From the NCBI GenBank assembly GCA_900543475.1, contig UQRU01000017.1, positions 1 through 29,720 of the forward strand: DNA of 29,720 bases. The letters run 5' to 3'. Below, piece by piece: positions 13,738 through 22,544 of this stretch. How positions within the stretch are numbered: position 1 is the first letter of the stretch; the number at the start of each line of letters is the position of its first letter. Made by a program: the position numbers and the translations under genes. The notes under the pieces were generated by a model, which worked only from the letters and a program-made list of their open reading frames with translations, was not told where the DNA came from and ran no database searches. This stretch comes from an uncultured Eubacteriales bacterium (lineage in GTDB: Bacteria > Bacillota > Clostridia > Christensenellales > CAG-138).

Positions 13738-15918
13738 TTGGGAAATGCAGGGGTATCCGGCAAAAAAAGATTAGCGATCACCCTGGTTGGGGTGGCGGTG
13801 ATTTTTTTCCTGCTCATCCTGCGCTTGGCCTGGTTTATGTTGATCCGGGGCTCTGAGCTTAGGGAGCTGGCCTCCAACCAGCAGACCCAGGATACCTCCC
13901 TCACCGCTTCCCGGGGCGCCATCAGCGACGCCTCCGGGGTGGTGCTGGCCCAAAGCGGTACCGCGTATAAGGTTTTGCTGAATCCATACCTGATGAGCCA
14001 GGAGGAATACGCGGACGACCGGCAGCGGATCGCCCTGGAGCTGTCCGAGATCCTGGAAATGGATTATGATTATGTGTTACAGCAGGTCATGAAGACCAAT
14101 AGTGCTGGTGAATACTATAGAGAGGTCATCCTGAAGCGGCAAGTGGAACGGGATGTGATCGACGAGATCAATGGCCGCCAACTGGGAGCCGGGGTCTACA
14201 CGGCCATCGACTCCAAACGCTATTATCCCAACGGCAGCCTGTTCTCCCAGCTGCTGGGGTTCACCACCATCGACGGGGTGGGGCAAAGCGGCCTGGAGCA
14301 GAAGCTGGATAAATACCTGGCGGGCGAGGACGGCCGCATGATCACGGAAACCGACCGGGCGGGCCAGGCCCTGGCCTATGGGGCCCAGGAGATCATCCAG
14401 CCCATCAACGGCTACGACGTGGTGCTCACCACGGACAGCGCCATCCAGTCCTTCCTGGAAAAGGCCCTCAAGGAGGCCCTGGAGGTAAACCAGGCGGAAA
14501 CCGCCCAGGGGATCATCATGAAATGCAAAACCGGCGAGATCGTGGCCATCTCCACCCAGCCGGACTATGATCCCAACGATCCCCCCCGGGACGATATGTC
14601 CCTACTCAATTCCTTGAGCCGCAACCGGGTGGTGGCGGATAGCTACGAACCCGGCTCTACCTTTAAGATCATCACCCTGGCGGCCGCCCTGGACAGCGGC
14701 ACGGTGAATGAATCCACCTCCTACCATTGCGATGGCTCGTACGTGGTAAACGAGGAGCGGATCAAATGCTGGAAGGACGGAGGCCATGGCAGCGAGACCC
14801 TGATCGAGGCGGTGCAGAATTCCTGCAATCCGGCCTTCATGCAGATGGCCTTGGCCATGGGGGTGGAGACCTTTTACGATTACATCTACGGCTTCGGGTT
14901 TGGGAGCACCACGGGCAGCGGCATCTCCGGGGAGAGCGGCGGCATCGTGACCCACCAGAAGTATATTAACGACAATACCCTGGCCCGCATCGGCTTTGGC
15001 CAAAGCATCGCCGTGACCCCCATCCAGTTGGCCACTGCCGTATGCGCGGCGGTGAACGGGGGAGAGCTGATGCAGCCCTATGTGGTGGACCGCATTGTCA
15101 GCGAAAGCGGCGAGGTGATCCTGCAAAACCAGCCCACCACGGTGCGACGGGTGATCTCGGAAGAGACCAGCGCCAAGGTCCGCACCATTTTGGAGAGCGT
15201 GGTCACCGAGGGCAGCGGGAAAAACGGCGCCATACCCGGTTACCGGGTGGGGGGCAAGACCGGCACCGCCCAGAAATACGAGGACGGCAAGATCGCCGAA
15301 GGCAAGCTGATCGCCTCCTTCATCGGCTTCGCGCCGGCGGACGACCCGGAATACCTGTGTTTGATCCTGGTGGATGAGCCCAAGGTGGGCACCATTTTCG
15401 GCAGCACGGTGGCGGCGCCCTTTGTCAAGCAAGTGCTGGAAGAAACCCTGCGCCACGCGGGCTTCTTGCCCACCGAGCAGGCGGAGACCGTGAGCGTGCC
15501 CGACCTGACGGGCATGACCATCCAGGATGCGAAGGCGGCCTTGGAGGCCAACGGCTTGGAAGCCGTATACCAGGACGATGAGGCGGATACGGTGACCGCC
15601 CAGGTGGCGGCGCCCAATGAGATCGTACAAAAAGGCAGCGAAGTGCTGCTATATACCGCCAACACCGGCGAGATCATCACCGAGGCGGAGATAGAGCAAG
15701 TGACCGTGCCCAATGTTTTAGGCCGCACCCGGCTGGGGGTGAAGGATATGCTGGACGAGGCGGGGCTGGAGATCCGCATCGACCCGCCGGATCAAACGGG
15801 CATCGCCTTCCGGCAGGTGCCGGAGGCGGGCACCAAGGTAGAAGCTGGCACAGAGGTGCTGGTGGAGTTTGAAAACGCCGCCACCGCCACCTTGCCCGGC
15901 GACGAGGAAGAGGACTAG
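13738..15918 (+). CDS. ftsI: Class B penicillin-binding protein with two PASTA domains (FtsI/SpoVD type)
   Basis: A transpeptidase that cross-links septal peptidoglycan outside the membrane. The 726-residue product has one N-terminal membrane helix (about 10-30) and a dimerisation domain. The transpeptidase motifs are STFK with Ser307, SCN (362-364) and KTGT with Lys507. Two PASTA domains begin near residues 586 (VPDLTGM) and 656 (VPNVLGR). The start codon is TTG. A near-perfect GGAGGTGAT lies just before it, and the conserved part follows at once. In B. subtilis this position is held by both pbpB and the sporulation paralogue spoVD. Only one gene is present here, so it may be the vegetative enzyme, the sporulation one, or serve both. 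The tail after the second PASTA is acidic. Confidence 0.93.
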   Translation: MGNAGVSGKKRLAITLVGVAVIFFLLILRLAWFMLIRGSELRELASNQQTQDTSLTASRGAISDASGVVLAQSGTAYKVLLNPYLMSQEEYADDRQRIALELSEILEMDYDYVLQQVMKTNSAGEYYREVILKRQVERDVIDEINGRQLGAGVYTAIDSKRYYPNGSLFSQLLGFTTIDGVGQSGLEQKLDKYLAGEDGRMITETDRAGQALAYGAQEIIQPINGYDVVLTTDSAIQSFLEKALKEALEVNQAETAQGIIMKCKTGEIVAISTQPDYDPNDPPRDDMSLLNSLSRNRVVADSYEPGSTFKIITLAAALDSGTVNESTSYHCDGSYVVNEERIKCWKDGGHGSETLIEAVQNSCNPAFMQMALAMGVETFYDYIYGFGFGSTTGSGISGESGGIVTHQKYINDNTLARIGFGQSIAVTPIQLATAVCAAVNGGELMQPYVVDRIVSESGEVILQNQPTTVRRVISEETSAKVRTILESVVTEGSGKNGAIPGYRVGGKTGTAQKYEDGKIAEGKLIASFIGFAPADDPEYLCLILVDEPKVGTIFGSTVAAPFVKQVLEETLRHAGFLPTEQAETVSVPDLTGMTIQDAKAALEANGLEAVYQDDEADTVTAQVAAPNEIVQKGSEVLLYTANTGEIITEAEIEQVTVPNVLGRTRLGVKDMLDEAGLEIRIDPPDQTGIAFRQVPEAGTKVEAGTEVLVEFENAATATLPGDEEED

Positions 15919-15962
15919 ACCCCAGGAACCGGGCGGCTTGCGCCCATGAAGGAGAGAGAGAC

Positions 15963-17399
15963 ATGCGTTTGAGCGAACTGGCAAAGCCGACCGAGCACAA
16001 GCTGCTGGGGCAGGACGTGGAAGTGGGGGAACTGCAATACAATTCCCGCAAGGTAAAAGCAGGGGATGTATTCTGTTGCATCGTAGGCACCTTTGCCGAC
16101 GGGCACGCCTATGCGGCCCAGGCGGTGGAGCAGGGGGCGGCGGCGCTGGTGGTGGAGCGGGAGCTCCCCTTGGCGGTACCCCAAGTTTTGGTGCCCAATA
16201 CCCGCATCGCCATGGCGGAGATGGCGGCGGGATACTATGGCTATCCCGCCAAGGATATGACCATCATCGGCATCACGGGTACCAACGGCAAGACCAGCAC
16301 CACCTACATGCTCAAGGCCATTGCGGAGCGGATGGGGAAAAAGGTGGGGCTTATCGGCACCATCCGGAACATGATCGGGGACTTCATCATCGATACGGAG
16401 CGCACCACCCCGGAAAGCGTGGATCTGCAGCGGATCTTCCGGCAGATGAAGGACGAGCAGGTGGATGTGGTGATCATGGAGGTATCCAGCCACTCCCTGG
16501 ATCAGAAGCGGGTCCACGGCATCCAGTTTCAGGTGGGGGAATTTACCAACCTGACCCAGGACCATTTGGATTATCATAAAACCTTTGCCAATTATCTGGC
16601 CGCCAAAAAGCAGCTGTTCTATCAGAGCGATAAGGCGGTGGTCAATATAGACGATTCCCATGCCCAGGAGCTGCTGGCGGGCTTAGATCTGCCGGTGATG
16701 ACCTTCGGCATCCGGGAACAGGCGGATATCACCGCCAGCGAGATCGATATCACCACCCGGGGGGTACAGTTTGACCTGCATTACCGCAACATCACCTCCC
16801 GGATGAATATTCCCATCCCCGGCCTGTTTTCCGTGTTCAACGCCATGGGGGCGGCGGGGGTGGCCCTGAGCCTGGGCTGGTCCCTGGATTCCATCAAGAG
16901 CGGCCTGGAAAACATGGTGAGCGTCAGCGGCCGGCTGGAGCCCTTGCCCACAGGCAAGCACGCCTTTACGGTGCTGCTGGATTACGCCCATACCCCCGAC
17001 GCCCTGGAAAACGTGCTCAAAACCGTGCGGGGCTTTGCGGCGGGCCGGGTGGTTACCCTGTTTGGCTGCGGCGGCGACCGGGACCATGCCAAGCGGCCCA
17101 TCATGGGGGAAGTTGCGGGCCGGTATAGCGATTTTTTGATCGTGACCTCGGATAATCCCCGCAGCGAGGACCCCATGGCCATCATCCAGGACATCGAGGA
17201 AGGGGTCAAGAAGAGCGGCTGCGAGCATGTGATCATCGAAAACCGCCGGGAGGCCATCCGGTATGCCCTGGAGCATGCCCAGAAAAACGACGTGATCATC
17301 CTGGCTGGCAAGGGTCACGAAAACTACCAGGAGATCAATGGCGGCAAACATCACTTTGACGAGAAAGAGATCGTAGCGGAGCTGTTGGGTACCGATTGA
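15963..17399 (+). CDS. murE: UDP-MurNAc-L-alanyl-D-glutamate--2,6-diaminopimelate ligase
   Basis: MurE adds the third amino acid to the peptidoglycan stem peptide using ATP. The 478-residue product has the Mur-ligase P-loop GITGTNGKTSTT (Gly106-Thr111), MEVSSHSLDQKRV in the central domain, the C-terminal domain start SGRLEP and DYAHTPDAL. DNPR at 397-400 is the signature of enzymes that add meso-diaminopimelate (lysine enzymes have a different motif), so the wall is predicted to be of the meso-DAP type. The GAAGGAG before the ATG is well placed. In most relatives murF follows, but here mraY starts 21 bases after the stop. Confidence 0.96.
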   Translation: MRLSELAKPTEHKLLGQDVEVGELQYNSRKVKAGDVFCCIVGTFADGHAYAAQAVEQGAAALVVERELPLAVPQVLVPNTRIAMAEMAAGYYGYPAKDMTIIGITGTNGKTSTTYMLKAIAERMGKKVGLIGTIRNMIGDFIIDTERTTPESVDLQRIFRQMKDEQVDVVIMEVSSHSLDQKRVHGIQFQVGEFTNLTQDHLDYHKTFANYLAAKKQLFYQSDKAVVNIDDSHAQELLAGLDLPVMTFGIREQADITASEIDITTRGVQFDLHYRNITSRMNIPIPGLFSVFNAMGAAGVALSLGWSLDSIKSGLENMVSVSGRLEPLPTGKHAFTVLLDYAHTPDALENVLKTVRGFAAGRVVTLFGCGGDRDHAKRPIMGEVAGRYSDFLIVTSDNPRSEDPMAIIQDIEEGVKKSGCEHVIIENRREAIRYALEHAQKNDVIILAGKGHENYQEINGGKHHFDEKEIVAELLGTD

Positions 17400-17420
17400 T
17401 CCGCAGACGGAGGTTGATCC

Positions 17421-18437
17421 ATGCGTTACATGATATACGCCCTGCTGCTGAGCGCAGGCGTGACCATCCTGCTGGGGCCGGTGCTGATCCCCCTGCTCAA
17501 GCGGTTGAAATTCGGCCAGTGCGAGCGGGAACTGGGGCCGAAAAGCCACCTGACCAAGCAGGGGACCCCCACCATGGGGGGGCTGATGTTCATCTTTGGC
17601 ATCCTGGCGGGTACGCTGGCATTTTCCCTATCGGCTACGGAATTGGTGTTGCCCGCCCTCCTGTGCACGGTGGGGTTTGCCCTGGTGGGCTTTCTGGATG
17701 ATTTTCTGAAGGTGCGCTGCAAAAATACCGTGGGGCTTCGGGCCTATCAAAAGATCATCGCCCAGTTCCTCATCGCAGCCATCGTGGCGGCTTACGCATA
17801 CAAAAGCCCCTTTATCGGCCCCAAGATCTACCTGGCCTTTTCCGGCCTGGAATGGGACCTGGGGGTATTCTATATCCCCTTCATCATGTTCGTGATCATC
17901 GCTACGGTCAATAGCGTGAACCTTACCGATGGGTTGGACGGGCTCTCCTCCGGGGTGACGTTGATCTATTCCCTGACCATGGGGGTGATTTTCCTGTATC
18001 TGGCTACGGCCATGAAAAATCCCGATGGAATGGCCCAGGCCCAGCAGACCCAATATGCGGCGGAGCTGCAATCCATGGGCGTATTTGCCGCCGCGGTGGC
18101 GGGAGGATGCTTGGGTTTCCTCCGGTATAACAGCTATCCGGCCCGGGTGTTCATGGGGGATACCGGTTCCCTGGCCCTGGGGGGCGCGGTGGCGGTGATG
18201 GCCATCTTCTCCCGGGCGGTGCTGTTGCTGCCCATTATGGGGGCCTGCTTTGTGGCCAGCTCGGTTTCGGTCATTTTACAGGTGGGCAGCTATAAGACCC
18301 GGAAAAAGCGGATCTTCAAAATGGCGCCCTTACACCATCACTTTGAATTGTTGGGCTACAGCGAGACCCGGATCGTATCCGTCTACATGATCGTGACCAC
18401 GATCCTGTGCCTCATTTGCCTGTTGGCCTTTCAATAA
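17421..18437 (+). CDS. mraY: Phospho-N-acetylmuramoyl-pentapeptide-transferase
   Basis: MraY moves phospho-MurNAc-pentapeptide from UDP to undecaprenyl phosphate and makes lipid I at the inner face of the membrane. The 338-residue product has about ten membrane helices. Landmarks are KSHLTKQGTPTMGG near residue 41, FLDDFLKV with the catalytic aspartate pair, VNLTDGLDGL (about 165-175), RVFMGDTGSLALGG and the C-terminal PLHHHFELLGYSE. An ACGGAGG precedes the ATG. The 234-base gap to murD is large for this cluster. Confidence 0.97.
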   Translation: MRYMIYALLLSAGVTILLGPVLIPLLKRLKFGQCERELGPKSHLTKQGTPTMGGLMFIFGILAGTLAFSLSATELVLPALLCTVGFALVGFLDDFLKVRCKNTVGLRAYQKIIAQFLIAAIVAAYAYKSPFIGPKIYLAFSGLEWDLGVFYIPFIMFVIIATVNSVNLTDGLDGLSSGVTLIYSLTMGVIFLYLATAMKNPDGMAQAQQTQYAAELQSMGVFAAAVAGGCLGFLRYNSYPARVFMGDTGSLALGGAVAVMAIFSRAVLLLPIMGACFVASSVSVILQVGSYKTRKKRIFKMAPLHHHFELLGYSETRIVSVYMIVTTILCLICLLAFQ

Positions 18438-18671
18438 CCCATTGGGCAGGTAGGACAAGCCCAATCACCCAATCGTTTTTATTCGCCGCTCGGTGGCAGG
18501 TACCGTATAGCCGTGATTCGTTGGCGCTTGGCACGGCAGGCGGGTTCAAGGCGTTTGAGACAGGACGCGGCTCCTTGTCTCAAACTCCCTGAAACTGTTA
18601 CCGGACGGCTTTTTTCGATTTTATAGGCGAAAGCCTTTCAATAGAACCATAGGCAAATAGGAGGATGCAGT
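18438..18671. other. mraY-murD intergenic stretch with inverted repeats
   Basis: No gene is supported. It holds an inverted repeat ATTGGGC (18441-18447) with GCCCAAT (18459-18465), followed ten bases later by TTTTT, which may act as a weak terminator. A stronger 10-bp inverted repeat, GTTTGAGACA (18553-18562) with TGTCTCAAAC (18576-18585), has a 13-base loop and no T-run. I find no convincing promoter before murD. Confidence 0.5.
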
Positions 18672-20036
18672 ATGAACGGGCGCAAGACCGCCCTGGTGTG
18701 CGGCATGGCGAAAAGCGGCGTGGCCAGTGCGCGGCTGCTATGGGAACAGGGCTACCAGGTCACCATCAACGACATGAAAAAGGAGATCCCGGGTCTAAAG
18801 GAACAGCTGGCGGGCATAGAGTATAGGGACGCCCTGGGTCAGGACCCCATGGAGCTGGTAGCGGGGCAGGACCTGGTGGTCCTAAGCCCGGTGATCCCTA
18901 TTTTCGCCCCCTTTGCCAAGAAGGCCAAGGCCCTGGGGGCGGAGGTGATCGGCGAGATCGAGCTGGGCTACCGGTATTGTGACCCGAAGGCCCGGTTTGT
19001 CTGCGTGAGCGGCACCAATGGGAAAACCACCACCACCGCCCTGACCGGCGCCCTATTCCAGGGGGCGGGGAAGCGCGCCTTTGTGCTGGGCAACATCGGG
19101 GTGCCCATCACCCAGGAGGCCAAGAACACCCGGCCTGGGGACTACGTGGTAGCGGAGGTGGCGGCTTTGCAGCTGGAGAGCATAAAGCGGTTCCGGCCCA
19201 ACGCCATGGGGATGCTGAACATCAGCGAGGACCATCTCAACCGGTTTGAGAACCGGATGGAAAACTATGTGGCGGCCAAGTGCCGGGCCTTTGAAAACCA
19301 GCGGCCGGAGGATTTCGCCGTGCTCAATTACGACGACCCGGTGGTGCGGGATATGGCCCGGCTCACCAAGGCCCGGGTGGTATATTTTTCCCAGGCCCAG
19401 GCGTTGGGGGAAGGCATGTGCCTACAGGACGGGCGTATGACCTTCCGGCTGGACGGCCGGGAGATCCCCCTGGTCCGGCCCGGGGAATTGCAGATCCCCG
19501 GGGCCCACAATTTGGAAAACGCCATGTGCGCCGCCACCTTGGCCCTTTGCATGGGCCTGGAGCCGGCGGCGGTTTGTAGGGGCCTAAAAGCCTTCCCCGG
19601 GGTGGAGCACCGGATCGAATTCGTCCGGGAGGTGGGGGGCGTGCGGTATATCAACGACTCCAAGGGCACCAACCCGGATTCCACCATCAAGGCGGTATTG
19701 GCCATGGACCGGCCTACGGTTTTGCTGCTGGGGGTGGGCAACTACGACAAGCATAGCGATTTTCGGCCCCTGTTCGAAGCCTTCGGGGGCCGGGTGAAGG
19801 CGGTGCTGGCCTCCGGCTGCAACATTCCGGCCATCCAAAAGGCGGCGGCGGAAACCGGCTTCACCCCGTTTTATACCTATGACGGCCCGGATTTTGAAGG
19901 CATGATCCGCCGGGCCGGGGAATTGGCGGCCCCCGGGGATACGGTGCTGCTATCCCCGGCGGCGGCCAGCTGGGGCCAGTTTGACAACTATGAGCAGCGG
20001 GGCGAAATGTTCAAGGCCATCGTCAACCGGCTGTGA
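18672..20036 (+). CDS. murD: UDP-N-acetylmuramoyl-L-alanine--D-glutamate ligase
   Basis: MurD adds D-glutamate to UDP-MurNAc-L-Ala with ATP in the cytoplasm. The 454-residue product shows the N-terminal Rossmann-like start ALVCGMAKSGVASARLL, the P-loop SGTNGKTTTTAL (Ser113-Thr119), NISEDHLNRFENRMENY (central domain), then VEHRIEFVREVGGVRYINDS and KGTNPDS (the glutamate and nucleotide binding C-terminal domain). The end has SPAAASWGQFDNYEQRG, typical of MurD. AGGAGG precedes the ATG. It follows the mraY gap and is 24 bases upstream of ftsW. Confidence 0.97.
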   Translation: MNGRKTALVCGMAKSGVASARLLWEQGYQVTINDMKKEIPGLKEQLAGIEYRDALGQDPMELVAGQDLVVLSPVIPIFAPFAKKAKALGAEVIGEIELGYRYCDPKARFVCVSGTNGKTTTTALTGALFQGAGKRAFVLGNIGVPITQEAKNTRPGDYVVAEVAALQLESIKRFRPNAMGMLNISEDHLNRFENRMENYVAAKCRAFENQRPEDFAVLNYDDPVVRDMARLTKARVVYFSQAQALGEGMCLQDGRMTFRLDGREIPLVRPGELQIPGAHNLENAMCAATLALCMGLEPAAVCRGLKAFPGVEHRIEFVREVGGVRYINDSKGTNPDSTIKAVLAMDRPTVLLLGVGNYDKHSDFRPLFEAFGGRVKAVLASGCNIPAIQKAAAETGFTPFYTYDGPDFEGMIRRAGELAAPGDTVLLSPAAASWGQFDNYEQRGEMFKAIVNRL

Positions 20037-20060
20037 CCCTTTGGAAAGGAGGCGGGAACC

Positions 20061-21182
20061 ATGGAGATAAGGCGTAGGCCCCAGACGGGGAAAATGGACC
20101 ATTGGCTGTATATCGCCGTGTTGGGCATATCCGCCTTTGGCCTGGTGATGATGTTTTCCGCCAGCTATTATTCCGCCCAATACAGCGCCTCCACCAACCA
20201 CGATGGGTTCTTTTACCTGCGCAACCAGGTGCAGTACCTGCTGATCGGCATCGTGGGCATGTACGTCATGTCCCGCATCCAATACCGGTATCTGGAAAAG
20301 CTAAAGGTGATCGCCCTGGTGGTGACCATCTTGCTGATGATCGCGGTGGTGTTCTGGGGCCGGGAGCTCAACGGCGCCAAGCGTTGGCTGAAGATCGGGG
20401 GCTTGCCCTCCTTCCAGCCCTCGGAGCTGGCCAAGTTCGTTTTGATCCTGTATATGGCCTCCTTCATGGCGTCCCATGGGCATATGATGCAGGATTTCGT
20501 CCGGGGCATGGTGCCCATGCTGATCATCATGGGCGCATTGGCGGCCCTGCTGCTGATGCAGCGGAACATGTCCATGGCCATGATCGTGCTGCTGATCGGG
20601 GCGGTGATGCTGTTTATCGGCGGGGCCTCCATGAAGCACCTGTTCGGCCTGGGAATGCTGATGATCCCGCTGTTTTTGGTCCTGGCCAAGGTGCAGCCCT
20701 ACCGCTGGGCCCGGCTAACCATTTTTACCGACCCCTGGAAGGACCCCTTGGGCAGCGGCTATCAGCTGATCCAGTCCCTATACGCCCTGGGGAACGGGGG
20801 CCTGTTCGGCAAGGGATTGAACTTTTCCACCCAGAAGCTCCGCTTCCTCACCTACGGGGAAAGCGACTTCATCTTCTCCATCATCGGGGAGGAGCTGGGG
20901 TTCGTGGGATGCGTGCTGCTGATGGGGGCATACTTTTTCGTGATATGGCGGGGGATACGCATTGCCGCCCGGTGTAAGGATCGGTTCGGCAGCCTGCTGG
21001 CCGGGGGTATCACCCTGGTGCTGGCCCTGCAGGTGGCGGTCAACATCGGGGTGGCCACCAGCTCCGTACCGCCCACCGGCCAGACCCTGCCCTTTATCAG
21101 CGCCGGCGGCACCTCCCTGGTCATCTTTATGATGGCGGTGGGGATCTTGCTAAACATTTCCAGGGACATCCAATTGGACTAA
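20061..21182 (+). CDS. ftsW: FtsW/SpoVE-type peptidoglycan glycosyltransferase (SEDS family)
   Basis: An integral membrane SEDS polymerase that extends septal glycan from lipid II together with the class B PBP. The 373-residue product has about ten membrane helices and the family signatures NGAKRWLKIGG, FQPSELAKF, GSGYQLIQSLYALGNGGLFGKG, ESDFIFSIIGEELGF and the late PPTGQTLPFISAGGTSL. It could equally be called SpoVE. Only one SEDS gene is present in the window. AAAGGAGG precedes the ATG with a somewhat long spacer. murG, often next to it, is not found: 92 bases separate it from murA. Confidence 0.95.
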   Translation: MEIRRRPQTGKMDHWLYIAVLGISAFGLVMMFSASYYSAQYSASTNHDGFFYLRNQVQYLLIGIVGMYVMSRIQYRYLEKLKVIALVVTILLMIAVVFWGRELNGAKRWLKIGGLPSFQPSELAKFVLILYMASFMASHGHMMQDFVRGMVPMLIIMGALAALLLMQRNMSMAMIVLLIGAVMLFIGGASMKHLFGLGMLMIPLFLVLAKVQPYRWARLTIFTDPWKDPLGSGYQLIQSLYALGNGGLFGKGLNFSTQKLRFLTYGESDFIFSIIGEELGFVGCVLLMGAYFFVIWRGIRIAARCKDRFGSLLAGGITLVLALQVAVNIGVATSSVPPTGQTLPFISAGGTSLVIFMMAVGILLNISRDIQLD

Positions 21183-21274
21183 GATCGGCAATTGGGCTGC
21201 ACAAACTGCATTCTCCTGCATAAGATGGAATGTGCCGCATTGGGAAGGCATGGGCGGCGGGAGAGGAGCGTTGG

Positions 21275-22540
21275 ATGGCAGCATTCATGGTGGAGGGTGG
21301 ATATCCGTTGTATGGCAGCCAGCGGGTATCCGGTGCAAAAAACGCGGCGCTGCCCATATTGGCGGCAGCCTTGATCTGCCCGGGCCAGGTGCGGCTATAT
21401 GACTGCCCCCGGCTGCGGGACGTGGAGAATATGCTGGCCATCCTGCGGGAGCTGGGGGCGGACTACCGCTGGGAAACGGATGGGACGCTGTGGCTGGATA
21501 TGGCGGCCACCTCCGCCTACACCATGCCCCAACGCATATCCAAGGAGATCCGTTCCTCCATCTTTATGCTGGGGCCCCTTTTGGCCCGTTTTGGGCGGGC
21601 GGTATGCACCTATCCCGGGGGCTGCGAGATCGGCAACCGGCCCATCGACCTGCACCTGAGCGGCTTGAACGCCCTGGGGGTAAGCATCCGGGAGCAGGGG
21701 GGATTGATCCTGTGCGACGGGAGCCATATGCAGGGGGCGGAGATCCATTTGGATTATCCCAGCGTAGGCGCCACGGAAAACATCATGATGGCGGCGGTGG
21801 CGGCCCGGGGGGAAACCTATATCCGCAACGCGGCCCGGGAGCCGGAGACCGAGGACCTGCAAAGCTTTCTCAACGCCCTGGGCTGCGATGTAACCGGCGC
21901 GGGCACCTCCAACATCCGGGTCCGGGGGGGTACAACGGCGAAAAGCACGGCGGAGCATACCATCATGCCCGACCGGATCGTGGCGGGCACCCTGCTTTGC
22001 GGGGCGGCCATCACCGGGGGCGAGGTGGAATTGCACAACGTGCGGCCCCAGCACATGGGCAGCATGCTCAGCAAGCTGCGGGAGACGGGCTGTAAGATCG
22101 ATTGCCGGGAAGACGCCATCCTGCTGCGGGGGCCGGAACGGCTGCAGGAGATCAAGCTGATCGAGACCCTGCCCTATCCGGGCTTTCCCACGGATATGCA
22201 GGCCCAGTTTTTCGCCCTGGCCACGGTGGCCCAGGGGGCGTGTATGATCGTGGAAAACGTATTTGAGAACCGGTTCAAGCATGGGCCGGAGCTGATGCGC
22301 ATGGGGGCGGTGTATACCCAGAAGGACCGCACCGCAGTGATCCGGGGGGTAGAAGGTCTTACCGGGGCCCAGGTCACAGCCCGGGATCTTAGAGGCGGAG
22401 CGGCGTTGACCCTGGCGGGGCTCAAGGCCCGAGGGATCACCACCATATACGGGGTGGAGCTGATAGACCGGGGCTATGAGGCCCTGGATGCGCAATTGCG
22501 GGCCCTAGGCGCCCACATTACAAGAGAGGAGAACCTGTAA
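21275..22540 (+). CDS. murA: UDP-N-acetylglucosamine 1-carboxyvinyltransferase
   Basis: MurA performs the first committed step of peptidoglycan synthesis by transferring enolpyruvate from PEP to UDP-GlcNAc. The 421-residue product has the start VSGAKNAALPIL with Lys22-Asn23, and the catalytic loop PGGCEIGNRPIDLHL with Cys117, so it should be sensitive to fosfomycin. Further markers are PSVGATENIMMAA, AREPETEDL, MPDRIVAGTLL, PYPGFPTDMQAQ and ENRFKH. The frame is open from 21230. GAGAGGAG lies six bases before the ATG at 21275, so that start is used. It stands where murG-murA would be expected, directly upstream of ftsQ. Confidence 0.96.
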   Translation: MAAFMVEGGYPLYGSQRVSGAKNAALPILAAALICPGQVRLYDCPRLRDVENMLAILRELGADYRWETDGTLWLDMAATSAYTMPQRISKEIRSSIFMLGPLLARFGRAVCTYPGGCEIGNRPIDLHLSGLNALGVSIREQGGLILCDGSHMQGAEIHLDYPSVGATENIMMAAVAARGETYIRNAAREPETEDLQSFLNALGCDVTGAGTSNIRVRGGTTAKSTAEHTIMPDRIVAGTLLCGAAITGGEVELHNVRPQHMGSMLSKLRETGCKIDCREDAILLRGPERLQEIKLIETLPYPGFPTDMQAQFFALATVAQGACMIVENVFENRFKHGPELMRMGAVYTQKDRTAVIRGVEGLTGAQVTARDLRGGAALTLAGLKARGITTIYGVELIDRGYEALDAQLRALGAHITREENL

Positions 22541-22544
22541 GGCC

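Noticed and set aside
18541..18600. tRNA or small RNA gene in the mraY-murD gap (GGTTCAAG present)
   Set aside because: No cloverleaf can be folded: there is no acceptor stem or anticodon arm around it.
21395..22495. Long minus-strand frames opposite murA (and similarly opposite nagA, ftsZ and the PBP gene)
   Set aside because: These are antisense to well-identified conserved genes. High G+C leaves few stop codons in those frames.
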